64,000 nucleotides of DNA from Helochares maculicollis (taxonomy: Eukaryota; Arthropoda; Insecta; Coleoptera; Hydrophilidae): assembly GCA_033557835.1 (NCBI GenBank), contig JAWQRO010000015.1, positions 19,369-83,368 on the forward strand. Reading direction: 5' to 3'. Shown in pieces: positions 44,856-56,682 of this stretch. Made by a program: the position numbers and the translations under genes. The notes below the pieces were generated by a model. It saw only the letters and a program-made list of their open reading frames with translations. It was not told the DNA's origin and searched no databases. Every line of letters starts with the position of its first letter. The stretch's first letter is position 1.

Positions 44856-44922
44856 AGGTGAGTTTAAAGGTAAATATTAACGAATTTAATAATAAAACGA
44901 GTTGGTTTTTTTAGATTCAAAG

Positions 44923-47900
44923 ATGACTTCGCTGAGCGAGCAATTAAAGCGCTTAGCCGTTCCGCAGACCTCTATTTTAAAGCACGATAAAAGAAAGCCA
45001 TCGTTGCTCTTCGACCCCAAAGAAGCAGCCGGTTTCACCCGCCAGACAATCTATCAGATCGGCCTCGATGGCCTGGAAGGCTTAAAAAGCAAAAATCCCT
45101 CCTTCGCCCAATTCGAAAATTCCCTCTTCCACCCGAGCTCCATAAACTTTGAACGATCCGTACAAACCGCCTTCGAGAATGACAAGCTCAACAAGAACAT
45201 TTCGAAATTCCTCTTGCAATTATCGCCTTACTTTATGCTGTACGACTCGTACAAAGTGCTCGAGTGGCTAATCAATAGATTCAGGATACACGAGTACAAC
45301 AGGGAAGACTTTCTCATGCTCATTTTGCCCTATCACGAAACAAATATATTCGTGAGGGCGTTGCAGCTACTCAATATTAAAGAGCCAAACGATAGGTGGT
45401 ACTGGCTGCACTCGCTCCAAAAACCGGGCATCCACTTGCCTAAAGACGTTCTGTACAACCACGCGGCAAGCAACCCCTCCTTTCTTAAATTCATATCTAA
45501 ATACATATTGGCCATCGTGGCCGAGCACGAAAACCTCAATTTCCTAGCAGTCATCTTCAACTTTTACTGCGCCACCTTCGTCGGGGCTCTCGACCGTTCC
45601 CACGAAATAAACGAGAGTCAAGTCTCGCAACTGTTGCCGTCCATCCTGAAAGGCTTAAAATCCGACATCCCGGATTTCTGCGCTTCGAGTTACGTTATAA
45701 CGGCTCGGTTAGTTGCGAAAACCGAGTTGTCTGACAAGCTATTGCTGAGGATTGTTGAGAAAGTGTCGCAATTCCCTGTGGATACACTAGCGGAGGAGGC
45801 GGCCGCCGTTCTAGTCATCATCTACCAATGCCAGAAAAACTTCCATGTGATTTCAGACGCTTCCCTTGAAAGCATAGCGAAAGCGGATTGGTTAGCTAAA
45901 GTTCTACAAGGCTTCGATAACCAAGGGATGCATATTCATCCGTTTCTAGAGCCCCTGCTCAAGCACGGAGTTAAATACTCTATTACAAATGAAGAGGATT
46001 ACGAGGTAAAGCGGTTCATTATTAATCTCCTCAACGATATTAAATTCAATGAGGATTTCGTCCCGTCTCTAATAAGGTAAGTTGATTCTTTGTTTGTTCT
46101 CGTTTATGAGAGGGAAATCACCGGTTTACATTGTTGCAGCAACGTTCTGGACGTTTATACCCACAAAATTAAATACCCAGAAGCCACCAAAAGATGGGTG
46201 AAGACCTACATGGACATTTTGGAGAAGCAGTATCCGGCGTCGTATGATAAGGAAATCAACGGCATAATGAAGTACAACGTCGGGGAAAAACTAAGCAAGA
46301 GACAAAAATGCGTCAGGAAAATACTGCAAATCTCACTCGCCGAAAAAGGCAGTTTCAGTTTATACGAAAAGCTTTTCAGTCCCTTGGGGAACATCAGGAA
46401 AGAAGCGATTAACCAAATGTGCAGGAACTTCGGTCAGTTGAAGGAGCGAGAGCAAAACTTGCTTCGAACTATTTTATTGGAGCGATTGTACGATGAAAAT
46501 TTCGCCACCGTTTACGAAGCGTTCCGGGCTTCCATGCGGTTCCTCGATGCGCTTTTCGACAAAGAACGGGTAACTGATGTCTGTCTGCGGCTGTTGGGCA
46601 AAGCGCAGACGGACAAGGCAACCTGGTGGAAAATTTGCTACCACGCGGCGAAAGTCTTGATCAGGATTTCTGAAGGGGCTGATATAAAAGTGTTTTTATC
46701 GTTTCTGCCATTTTTGCTGCCCAGCTGCAACGACGACCTCGGGGCAGCCAAGGCGATTGTAAATTCCGCCTACGGGGAGAAGTGCCCGTATTTGAAAGCG
46801 AACGTCAACACGTTAAGAGCGACTTCGACTTACTACAAGTTCTTCACGGTGGTTTACGACAGTTTGAGCCTGAACGAAAATTTGCCCGATATCAAAGAGG
46901 TGCTGCAGGTTTTGAAGGATTTCCCAGAGGCGAATCGAGACGTGCTGCATAAGTACATTTCAACGCTCTTATTGAGCAGCACTTTGCCTGAAAATTGTCC
47001 CGCAGATATCACGTCTGGGATTTTGGACATTCTGCTGTTGTTTTTGGAGAGCACGAAGCTGTGGCCGCTTAAAAAGGAGGCAAACGTTGGGACTTACGTC
47101 ATGATGGCCCGCGGGGGCAAGTTTCCCCTGGAGGGGTTTTTGGAGTGTCTCGAGACACTGTTGGTCAAAACGCAGGTGCCGAACAAGCCGTTGGGGTATT
47201 TGGACTTCTACATAACGAACGAAATAAGCAAGTTCTATTTGGTGCTGCTGAATATATTGATTAATGGGTCGTTTAGCGGGACAGAGGATGTCGCGTTGAA
47301 GTACCGCAAGAGCCTAGAAAAGTTCTTCGAGCGATTCGCCGATAACGTGCGGTTGCAAATCGACGCTTACTTGAACGTTGCGACGTCCGAAAGTAAATTC
47401 GTGGATACGCAGCTGCAACTGCGCTGCTTGCTGAAGGTCAATCGGTTGCTCGAGGAAGAGATCGTCGACTTGGGGGCTTGCCTGGATTTGAAAAACTTGA
47501 CCGTGCCGTATTTGTTTGCTGTTTTGTGCAACCAAGACCAGGAAATCCGAGAGATGGGGCTGAAAGCATTGGAGACTTTGTCGATATTAGGGAATGGCAC
47601 TTTGGATAATTATTTGCCGTTGGTGCAGCGGATGCTCGAGTACAAGCAGGAGATCACGTTGGACCCGGAGCAGGTTTGCGTGGCAATACAAAACATAGAG
47701 AGAAGAGCTAGGGGAAAGCTCAAGTCCGTACTGAGAGTGCTGGTTGATTTAACGGCGCGAGACAACATTCCGATTTGCTTGATCTCCGGGCTGAATAAAG
47801 TGTTTAGCTTATCTAACAACGTGGAAGCCTTTTCTGTCACCGTTAAGTACGCCAATAAAATTTTGGAGGGTTGTAACGAGGGCGATGAACTAAACAGTCA

Positions 47901-50900
47901 GTTCTCGTTGATTGTGTACTTCAACGCCATCAAGCTGAGAGAAGAAGTGGCGAAGGAAATCAAACTGAACGACGAGTTGTGGAAGTTTATGTTTTCGAGC
48001 CTCAATAATCAAAAGGTGTTCATAAGCAGCAGCGGCACTAAACTAAGCGTTGCCATGTTGGTACTGCCACAGATTAATCGAGATTTCTTTGCCGGCTTGG
48101 TGGAGGACGTCCAGGAGGGCGTCTTGGGTTGCATTGTAGAAGTGGCTACGCACACGCAAGATCCCGAGTTGCTGTCGATTGCCAATCACATCGTTAAAAA
48201 GCTAGATTTGGACTCGAAAATCATCTTAGGGCACTTGGAGAAAATGCGAGACGTCCAATCGCCTAAACTGACGGAAAGCAAGAGGAAGCGGAGGATAACT
48301 ATCATTCCTACGCCCGACATTTTGGATACAAACGAATGGAAGAAGGGGGTGACGGCCTTACAATTCATCCACGGTAAGAAGAACGTGAGGCACACTGAAC
48401 TGCTGCTCCCGATTCTCTTCGGCCTCTTGAAGAAATGCCTGGATTTCGACGAGCAGAACAATGTGGAGTACGTCAAGCTCCTGATTCTGACGAACATCAG
48501 TTCGTGCTGCGAGAAAGGCGGGAAGAATTTACCGGACAACGTTTTCAACATGGAATTGGTCACGAAGTGCATTACGGCCTCCAAAAACCCGCAAACGCAC
48601 CGAGAGGCCTTGCTTTTGCTAGCGCAGGCCTGCTCCATCGTGCCCCATCAGGTTTTGCACAACATCATGATGAATTTCACTTTCGTAGGGTCGGCGGTTT
48701 TGCGCCACGACGACGCTTACAGCACCCAGATTAACTTTAAAATAATCGACACGATCATTCCGCTCCTGATACAGAGCAAAGAGAAGGCGAACCTTTGCAA
48801 TGTCCTCAGAGTGTTCGTCGATGTCATTCTGGACGTCCCCGAGCACAGGAGGATCCCTCTCTACAAACAACTATTAATGAACATCGACCCCAGAGAGAAC
48901 TTGCACGTCTTCCTGTTGCTGATATTTGAAGCGCACGTGATCCACGGCCATGTAGAGAAACAAAAACAAAAGTCTCAGAGCGCATTTGTCGATACCACTC
49001 CAAAGCGGCTCGACATAGCCTTCGACCTCTGCAGAGAGTTCACGCCGGATATCGTGTTGTACAACTGCACCAAGCTAATTAAATACCTGCAAGAGTTCCT
49101 GCTGGTCGATAAAAGCAACTTTCGGCAAAAGAAATCGAGCGGCTCCTTTTTCGATCTAAACAAATACAGCGATAAGCAATTCAGGCACTACAAATACACC
49201 GTCGGTCTGTTCCTCTCGAGCCTGCTGTCGTCCAAAGAGTTCGTCCTCCAAATCGCCGAATTGCCTGATGAACAAACGAGCGACCTGCAGGAATTCTTCC
49301 GAGACGCCATCGTTCACGCCGTGAAGTACATACAGAACACCTCGAAGATCGCAGAGAAAAGCGTCAAGACTCCTCAAGCCCAGTATTGGAAGGTCATGCT
49401 GCATCACAGCTACGACATCTTAGATGCAATAAACGCTCTGTTGACCCATAAGATGTTCCTGCTGGTTATTCAAGGCCTGATGAAGCACAACCTCCACACG
49501 GTGCAACGCCGAGCAATGGAGCTCCTCAATTCGAAACTGCAACACGATCGCTCGTTCGTCACCAACTGCGACGAGTCCGACTTGATGGCTCTTCTCACCC
49601 CCATCGAAGAAATCGTGCGAACCGCAAACGCAGAAGAGCTAGCCCAGGAAGAGGAGTTGATCATCCAAACGGCGCTGCTATCCCTGAAGCTGTTATCCAA
49701 ACAACTCGCCCGAAGCAACCCGGAGCGCTTCGTTGAAATATTGGAAGTCGTCACGGACATGCTGAAATCAGGAAACGTCCATGGCAACATTTTAGCTTCC
49801 CTAATCCTGTCTCTGGCCGAACTGTGCAACAACCTACGCGCACACGCCATATCCGCCCTCAACAAATTCATGCCTTCCGTCATCAAAATCCTGAAGCACC
49901 AAAAGCGGCAAGAAACCCCCGACTTGCTCCTCCTCTGCATCTTCACGGCCTTAGAAAACATCCTCGACAGCCTCTCCCTTTTCCTGAGCCCGTACCTAGA
50001 AAAGCTCCTCGTGGAAATCGCGAACGTCTCCGGTCACTTCCAAGAGGAATCCGCCAAGCTAGGCTCCTTCAGAACGAAACTAACGAGCATTAAACAGAAG
50101 ATGGGCACTCTTATCCCGTCTAGAGTCCTCATCCCGGCCGTCGAAGGCAGCTACAGCCACGTTGTCAGAAAAGGCCAGTTCCACAGCATAGGACCGTTGA
50201 TGGACATCCTGAACGAAAACGTCTCGAACATGAATCCCCAAGAGATACAATCGAACTTGGCCGAATTAACGTCGTTCTTCCTGAACACCCTGCAATTTCG
50301 AGTTAACGCCAACGCTTTGGACTCGCTAACCAATTCGACCGCATCCAGAATTACCCTGGAGCAAACGAATGAAGTGGAAGAAAACATTATAAAAGCCCTG
50401 ACGACCCTCGTTCTCAAACTATCCGAAACGACGTTCAGGCCTCTCTATTACAAACTGTACGACTGGGTCCGAAGCGAGGTAAAATCCGAGAGGGTGATAA
50501 CGTTCTACTCGTTATCCCATGGGATCGCCCATAAGCTAAAAGGGCTCTTCGTGTTATTCGCAAGCTACTTCTTGAATAACGCCGCAAATTTACTGGACGC
50601 CTGCAATACGACCAAAACGCAGCAATTGTACTTCGAGGACGACCAAAAGACGGAACTGCTCTTGGAGTACATACTAAAGACGCTAACGGCGGTTTTTCTG
50701 TACGACACGCAAAAGTTCGTCAATAAAGACCGCTTCGAGTTGCTCATGCAACCAATCGTAGACCAAATCGAAAACACGCTTGGGGGCGAAAAGCCATCGG
50801 TGAAGCGAGCCAAGGAACTCGTGGTGCCTTGCATCGTCAATCTGGCTGTAGCCACTGCCGATGATGCGTTATGGAAGCAAATGAACTACCAAATGTTGTT

Positions 50901-51123
50901 GAAAATGAGGCACAACTCGCCCGTCATTCGACTTATAGCCCTGGAAAGCTTGATCGAAACTGCTAAAAAATTAGGGGAAGACTTCTTGCCCTTGCTGCCG
51001 GAAACAATACCCTTCTTGGCCGAACTACTCGAGGATGAAGACGAGACTGTGGAGCAAGCCGCTAGGAAGGCCGTACAAGAACTGGAGAAGGTTGTTGGCG
51101 AACCACTGGAGAAATATTTTTAG
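44923..51123 (+). CDS. HEATR1: HEAT repeat-containing protein 1 / UTP10 homologue
   Basis: Component of the t-UTP part of the small-subunit processome, needed for rDNA transcription and early 18S rRNA processing in the nucleolus. Two coding exons, 44923-46076 and 46140-51123, separated by a 63-bp intron, give 2045 residues (human about 2140). The N-terminus MTSLSEQLKRLAVPQTSIL is the family signature, with FARQTI-like FTRQTIYQIGLDGLEGL following. The middle is alpha-helical HEAT repeats. The BP28CT domain is seen at about residues 1730-1880 (FHSIGPLMDIL, then TTFRPLYYKLYDWV). The C-terminus ends in a last HEAT-like helix pair (LAELLEDEDETVEQAARKAV). The start was chosen at the MTSL Met after a 5'-UTR acceptor rather than the upstream in-frame GTG-type codon. 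Drosophila l(2)k09022 is the counterpart. Confidence 0.95.
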
Positions 51124-51624
51124 AAATAATAATTGTTCGTTTTAACATTGTTTAACTGTGGTAAATACATTTTTTTAATGGATCTTAATCTTTTCTTCCC
51201 ACACCACCTCCATGAGTGAACTATTTTTGCACCATTCCAATTCCTTATGTAGATTTTAATTGTATTGACCTTCCGAAAGTAACATGACGATTCTACGATC
51301 ATGAAAAAGATCGAGATTTTGACAGATCGTCACGATTTGAGGGCCCCCCGAGTCCATTTAGACAATTTTATGCATGCTGTCTACGAGTGGGTGTCGGCCT
51401 CTGAAGGTGTAGACGCAATATCAGTTAGACTGTGCCTCTACGTCAGTGTTCAATGAAAAGACGATATAAAATGTATAAATATTTAATATATTAGCAAATA
51501 AATAAATATTAGATTTAAACAGCACAAGTTGACTTATACTAAAATAGCTGATAATAAGATCTAGATGAGCACCGGCATTCCAGTTAAATAAGATAAGTTG
51601 GCACTTCCGTGGGCGTTGGATCTC
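51124..51624. other. 3' flanks of convergent HEATR1 and RPA1, with R3 remnant
   Basis: A plus-strand AATAAA at 51497-51502 may serve HEATR1, though it is 370 bases from the stop. 51300-51450 (GATCATGAAAAAGATCGAGA, then TCCATTTAGACAATTTT) resembles dispersed repeat R3. No gene. Confidence 0.4.
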
Positions 51625-53642
51625 TCAGAGATTGATATCTTGGACTTTGGTGATGATGGTTTTCAGGCGGGCTTCTCCCTGCGTTCATTACAATTCTTAT
51701 ACATGCTATACAATTAAAATGGAAATTATTTGCTTCTTACGTTATACAAATCCACCTTGGTCTTGAGGGAAAAGAAAAACTGTTTGTGATTGACGCTGCC
51801 AAGGACGACATTCGCGGCCTCCGGGTCAGTTTCGAGCAGTTCCCCGATTTGCTGGGATGTCACGCCCAGGATTTGTTCGGCCTTTTCGGCGAAAGCGGTC
51901 GCCCATTGCTCCCCGGTTTCGTCACCCAAATTGATCTGCGAGCAGAATCGAAATAATGGAAATACAGGCAGAGCGGGCAAACTTACGTTCATTAAAAGTT
52001 GGTATTTAAAGGTGTCGAATTCCTGCTCACACTTGTCGCACTTATAAATTCCCTCGGAAAGCTCTTCGATTTTCTTGTAGCACCACTCGGCCGGGCAGGC
52101 CTTGTAGACGCAATTTTCCGTTTGCACTTGCAAGACGTTCGCTTTGATTTTGTAAAAGTCTGAGCTTTCGGAATTGCCCAGCCCCGCCCGTTGGGCCTCG
52201 TCGATGGTCATCCAGGTTTGAGCGCTCACATTCCTTGCCGGGACGCCCTTTCCTTCGTTCTGGAACCATCGGATTAAGCGCTCGGCTTCAGGCAAGTCCG
52301 GGTTGACCGTCATAACGGTGCTTGCAACGCAGGATATGTTTTTCCCCCCATCAAACTCCCCCACTTTGGCGGATCTCAACATGACCACAGGGTGTTGGGA
52401 GCCGTCGAAATTCAGCGCTTCGTTCCCCCAAAGCTTTAACGTAATCTAAAGGACGAATCTTGAATTACACCCATTGCTAAACAATAATCGACCACTTTAA
52501 GTGCCGACAAATGCATTCAAATACAAGATGTTGAAATACAGTTAGAATCGGTTTACTTTTCGGGTACTCACAGCAAGGTTTGACTGATCCACCAGCAGCA
52601 CTTCGCGTTTCTTCCATTCGGCACGAGTAGACGTGGCTGGGATGATTTCTACATCGGAGGCAGTTTTGCAGATTCCGATGATGTCTACGAAGGAATTCGG
52701 TTCCGCCTTAACAATTTCGTCTACCGTGAGGAAATTGTGCAGCGTTCTCGAAAGCGTCATTCTGGGATCGAGGCACTCTTGCACGGTCGAATAAGAATTG
52801 AAATAAATTTCATAGTCATTCCTTGAAGTGCAAAACCGTTTGTCTGCTTCCTTGATGAAGCACTTGCTTATATAGTACTCTCTACTCACTTGTAAAGCCT
52901 CGTAGAACTTGCCGACACAGTCGCTGAAGCCCTTGATGCGAATTTCACCTGTTTCATCACGCAAGTCAGCACTGAAAAACATTCCGCTTCGTCCGTACCT
53001 TCGGATATCCGATTTTTTTACTACACGAGCCTTAATCGTCCACTGTTTGTGTTGCGGGCCTAAACTAGCAATGGTGGTAATTACAGGCGATCGCATGTTT
53101 GTATATGATAGGATCGTTGGATTGCCTATTTTAATCCCTAGTCTATCGCCGGGGACCACCAAGTCATGGTCCAAAATGACCAAGACCCTGCAGACAGAAA
53201 CACCTGCAGTACAAAACGAAACGAACGGCTCGCAAAACTTACTTATCTCTATCGCCTGCGTTATCGAGGGTGCTTGTTAAATAAGCATTTATCTGGATCA
53301 CGGAATACTTCGGCAGCTCTGTTGCCTTACTGTTGAAATTTTTGGCAAGCAAGGCAAACGAGACGGAATGTTTTCCGTCAGAGAGTGCAAGTCGGTATCG
53401 TTCCGTATCACCCGGGCTCCCAGAATCAAGCTTCTTGCATCCCAAGACTTGCAGTAGGGGAGATTCCACGCTCCCTTCGCCCATTATCGCCTACAAAAAG
53501 GAATATCAACCCCATTCTGCATATTCCAGATTTTTACTTTATAGTCGAATATTCCAGTGCCGTGTGAGACACTCTGTCCTATTTACAAAATAGACAAGAA
53601 ACTTACGAGTATACTCCCTTCGGTCAGCTGTAACTGAGCCAT
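51625..53642 (-). CDS. RPA1: Replication protein A 70-kDa DNA-binding subunit
   Basis: Large subunit of the single-strand DNA-binding RPA heterotrimer, used in replication, repair and recombination. Six minus-strand exons join in phase: 53642-53607, 53490-53243, 53187-52572, 52445-51987, 51935-51741, 51678-51625, giving 535 residues (about 600 in flies and human). MAQLQLTEGSI starts the N-terminal OB fold. SPVITTIASLGPQHKQWTIK opens DNA-binding domain A. Domain B includes ITLKLWGNEALNF. Domain C carries the C4 zinc ribbon (ACPAEWC...YKCDKC, CX4C and CX2C). The last exon is only 17 codons plus stop (GEARLKTIITKVQDINL) and restores the normal C-terminus. The shortness is explained by a reduced linker between the N-terminal fold and domain A. 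Confidence 0.95.
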
Positions 53643-54397
53643 TATAATTCAATTTGGTTAAAATTATTTGAAATTGAGATTAGAGCGCAAATTGCAGCAA
53701 ACGTTCGTTTAATTCACTAAAAGTTGGCAACACTTCACCGTCTACTACATAGAACAGATACACTGTCCTTGACCAGGGAATTTTAGTGTTATTTTGTTGC
53801 CAAAATGATCCCTTGTGACGCTAATTCCACTAGAAAATATCGAAGGCGGCGTTTAAATTTTATCAATCGTATTTAAATGAAGACATTTATGAAATTAAAG
53901 GTAATTTTGGTAAAATACTCGCAGGATTGTAAAGAAATCCCGCTGAAAAAATGCACCCGCTTCATGAAGTCTATGATGAATAATAAACATCTCTCCTGTT
54001 AAGCCTTTTCGTTTGAATTGTAATACAAGATTTTTGCAGCAGACCCGAACGTTCCAACTTTTCTAGCTTTAGCCCGTTTTGGCTCGCAACACTCATTTTC
54101 CCATCAATTCAAGCAGTTTCGAAAACATTAAAATCAATAGCGAGCCCTGGAGAAATTCTCAACAAAGACTCCATTTACATTTAGCATTCCACTAAAAGAG
54201 TAAAAAGAGGCATCGCTTTGTCGCTTGTACACAACGTATCAAAGAAAACAAGCCCGACCAGTATATGCTTACAATAAATATTCACTTCAGTCATCTAACT
54301 AAATTCTGAATATCCAATTGATTGATAGAAAATCATTCACTTGTAACATAAAGTGAACGGTGCACAAATAAAGATCAAAGTTTAAAAAACAAGAGGT
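53643..54397. other. Intergenic: RPA1 promoter side and DUSP12 3' flank
   Basis: No gene or repeat recognised. It should contain the RPA1 promoter; no core element could be assigned confidently. Confidence 0.4.
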
Positions 54398-54403
54398 TTT
54401 ATT
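54398..54403 (-). other. Candidate polyadenylation signal of DUSP12
   Basis: TTTATT on the plus strand (AATAAA on minus), about 370 bases past the stop. Confidence 0.45.
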
Positions 54404-54770
54404 GCGTTAGGTACAAACACAACATTTGTATCGATGATCGCCATCAAATACTTATTTTCAGTTACAGTCGTTCAACGTTTTGTTGACCATTATTAATAAA
54501 ACCAATCACTACTCTTTGCGGTTTTGAGCAAAAAACGCAGACAGGAGAAAAATAATATAACCGTCGATCATCGTATTTCAGCCAACAAACTTCATTAGAA
54601 GTTTTATGCTGCTAATGAATAGGTTCAATTGTATTACGAACTCAGTTACTCGGTAGAAAAATACTGAATTGTTAGTTACAACGAGTAATGAGTACATTAT
54701 CGGATACACCGACTCCATGGTCTAATACCTAAAATAAACGTATGGGTTGGAAAACACTTTGTACTTAGAT

Positions 54771-55742
54771 CTATATCGTAACTTCGACGTTTTTCACAAC
54801 GTTTGTGAAATCGACCTTGGAAGGAGTCAAATAAAAAGCTGGGGCCATTTGCATGGTGCACGGGCATTGGCAGCCCATCGTCCAGCTGAACGAACCGAGC
54901 TTGTTTTTGCATTTGGGACAGTACAGTTTGCCTTGCGTCGTTTGCGTGATACTGTCCATCCACGACAGCGGCTCGATAAAGTAGGTCTTCGAGCAAACGG
55001 GCGGACTGGCGACCCGAGCCGATTTGTCTTTGTGCACCAATAAGTTATTTTCGGTGGCCAGAACTCGCCTGCACTTCTTACACCTGTAAGTGTTCGGCTC
55101 CGGCTGGCAGTTGGCCAGCCCCGGATCGGGCTTGATCAGATGGAAGTAATCCTGCGGCAGGATTTTCACTTTACGAACTTTATCTGCGGCCGTGCGGAGC
55201 ATGAACAATTTGTACTTTGTGTAATGCGGGTCTATCCTGTAGTTCATGTCTTGGTACAGCTGCAGTTGGGAAATAAACCCGGAGTTCGGGTGGATCATCG
55301 ATCGTTTTCGCTTCACTTGCTCATGAGCGGCTTTGTACGTTAGGCTGTGCTTCTTCATTACATAAGCAATCGTGATCGTTGCGCTCCTTGATACGCCAAA
55401 GTAACAATGTATCAATACGGTGCCCCCCGCTTGGATTGCGCCTTCGATAAAGTCGATGCTGTCGTCGAAATGGCTCAGCAAATCCTCCTTGGGGAGATCG
55501 GAGAGCTGGATGAACTTGAACGTCCGCTTTTCCTTCATCTCTCTTATGAAAACGGGCAAGGGAACCGTATCGATCGTTAGTATGTGAGTGATTCTGTATT
55601 TGAAAAGTACGTGGGGGTCAGTAGCCGCCATTAAATTACCCAAGTATAGGTTATTTTCGATCAGGTCCAAGCTGACGGGTCCTCCGTACATGGCGATTTC
55701 TTCGTGATATTTCTGTTCGGGAGTGAGGACGGCATAAGCCAT
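54771..55742 (-). CDS. DUSP12: Dual-specificity phosphatase 12 (YVH1 family)
   Basis: Single-exon gene of 323 residues (human DUSP12 340). The N-terminal dual-specificity phosphatase domain has the signature IHCYFGVSRSAT at 111-122: catalytic Cys113, Arg119 and the following Ser. Asp82 in LSDLPKEDL is the likely general acid. The C-terminal half is the Zn-binding domain typical of YVH1 proteins, with Cys pairs CKKC, C in PPVCSKTYF, CPKC and CQCPC. In yeast the family acts in release of Mrt4 during 60S ribosome maturation; the Zn domain is the essential part. The Drosophila counterpart is MKP-4. The start at MAYAVL lies just before the first conserved strand. Confidence 0.93.
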   Translation of the reverse strand: MAYAVLTPEQKYHEEIAMYGGPVSLDLIENNLYLGNLMAATDPHVLFKYRITHILTIDTVPLPVFIREMKEKRTFKFIQLSDLPKEDLLSHFDDSIDFIEGAIQAGGTVLIHCYFGVSRSATITIAYVMKKHSLTYKAAHEQVKRKRSMIHPNSGFISQLQLYQDMNYRIDPHYTKYKLFMLRTAADKVRKVKILPQDYFHLIKPDPGLANCQPEPNTYRCKKCRRVLATENNLLVHKDKSARVASPPVCSKTYFIEPLSWMDSITQTTQGKLYCPKCKNKLGSFSWTMGCQCPCTMQMAPAFYLTPSKVDFTNVVKNVEVTI

Positions 55743-56682
55743 ACGGATTTAACTGCAATCGAGTGAGGTGCATATTTAACATTTTTGCTATTATTAGACT
55801 ACTAGGTAATATCAACTGAAATACTTAACGTACACAGTATCTATAGATTGTGAAATAATTCGTAGGTTATGTTTTCTTATTTTAAATAATTTCTGTTCTA
55901 TTACTTACAAGATGACAAGAAGTTAGATTGCAACGATTAACTGAGGGGAAATCCGACTGCGCTCTTAATCGAGCTACTGGACTTATCGGTTATTCTTTAT
56001 ATTAGTTATTGCGATTTACATCGTCGATTGATTTATTCGTAGGTACTTAAATGACATTTCACAACATTACAACCTGAAGAAGGACCAATCAGATTGCGCC
56101 GTTTGAAATCTTTAGTGGCGCTTCTTCTTCTTGCCCGGCTGAACTTTCGTGTGTTATTGTTATTTATACACGTAAAACAAAAGCTACTGGCCAATCCTGA
56201 TTGACTGAATTGAGTCACATGACCATTTGGAGTTGTGCTCCCTAGAAATACAGATTTCTTTAGAAGTCCGTATTGTCTTTTAGATTATTTTTCACAATTC
56301 ACCAGATCTGTTTCGTCAGTAATAGTAAATAAATTTCGTGGCGGATCGATATCAGTAACGAATTGACAGTTCGTGATAGTTGTAAAAGGTCTAGTTGGCG
56401 AATCAAAACAACGAATTCGCATAAATTGTATTTACAGCTTACATATTTAATGCACACTAAGGGTAAAAATGCAAAAATATGGTAGTTATGGCACGAAATT
56501 CACAGTACAAAAACAAACAGGTTTAAAGCATGATAAAAAATATTGATATATATATAAAAAATGTAAAAAAGTCGTATTTTGTGGCGGCTAACAACTAGCG
56601 AGTTATGTACAGTAGGGCTTTGTCAAAAACTTTGAATAACCGTTTCGTCATCGGCTAAAGAAATTGCTATTCAAAGTTTTTG
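55743..56682. other. Intergenic between DUSP12 and repo
   Basis: AT-rich; contains the DUSP12 promoter side and repo 3' UTR. No further gene, RNA or repeat recognised. Confidence 0.4.

Noticed and set aside
48186..50855. Several minus-strand frames of 80-163 codons inside HEATR1
   Set aside because: They are antisense shadows of the long HEATR1 coding exon.
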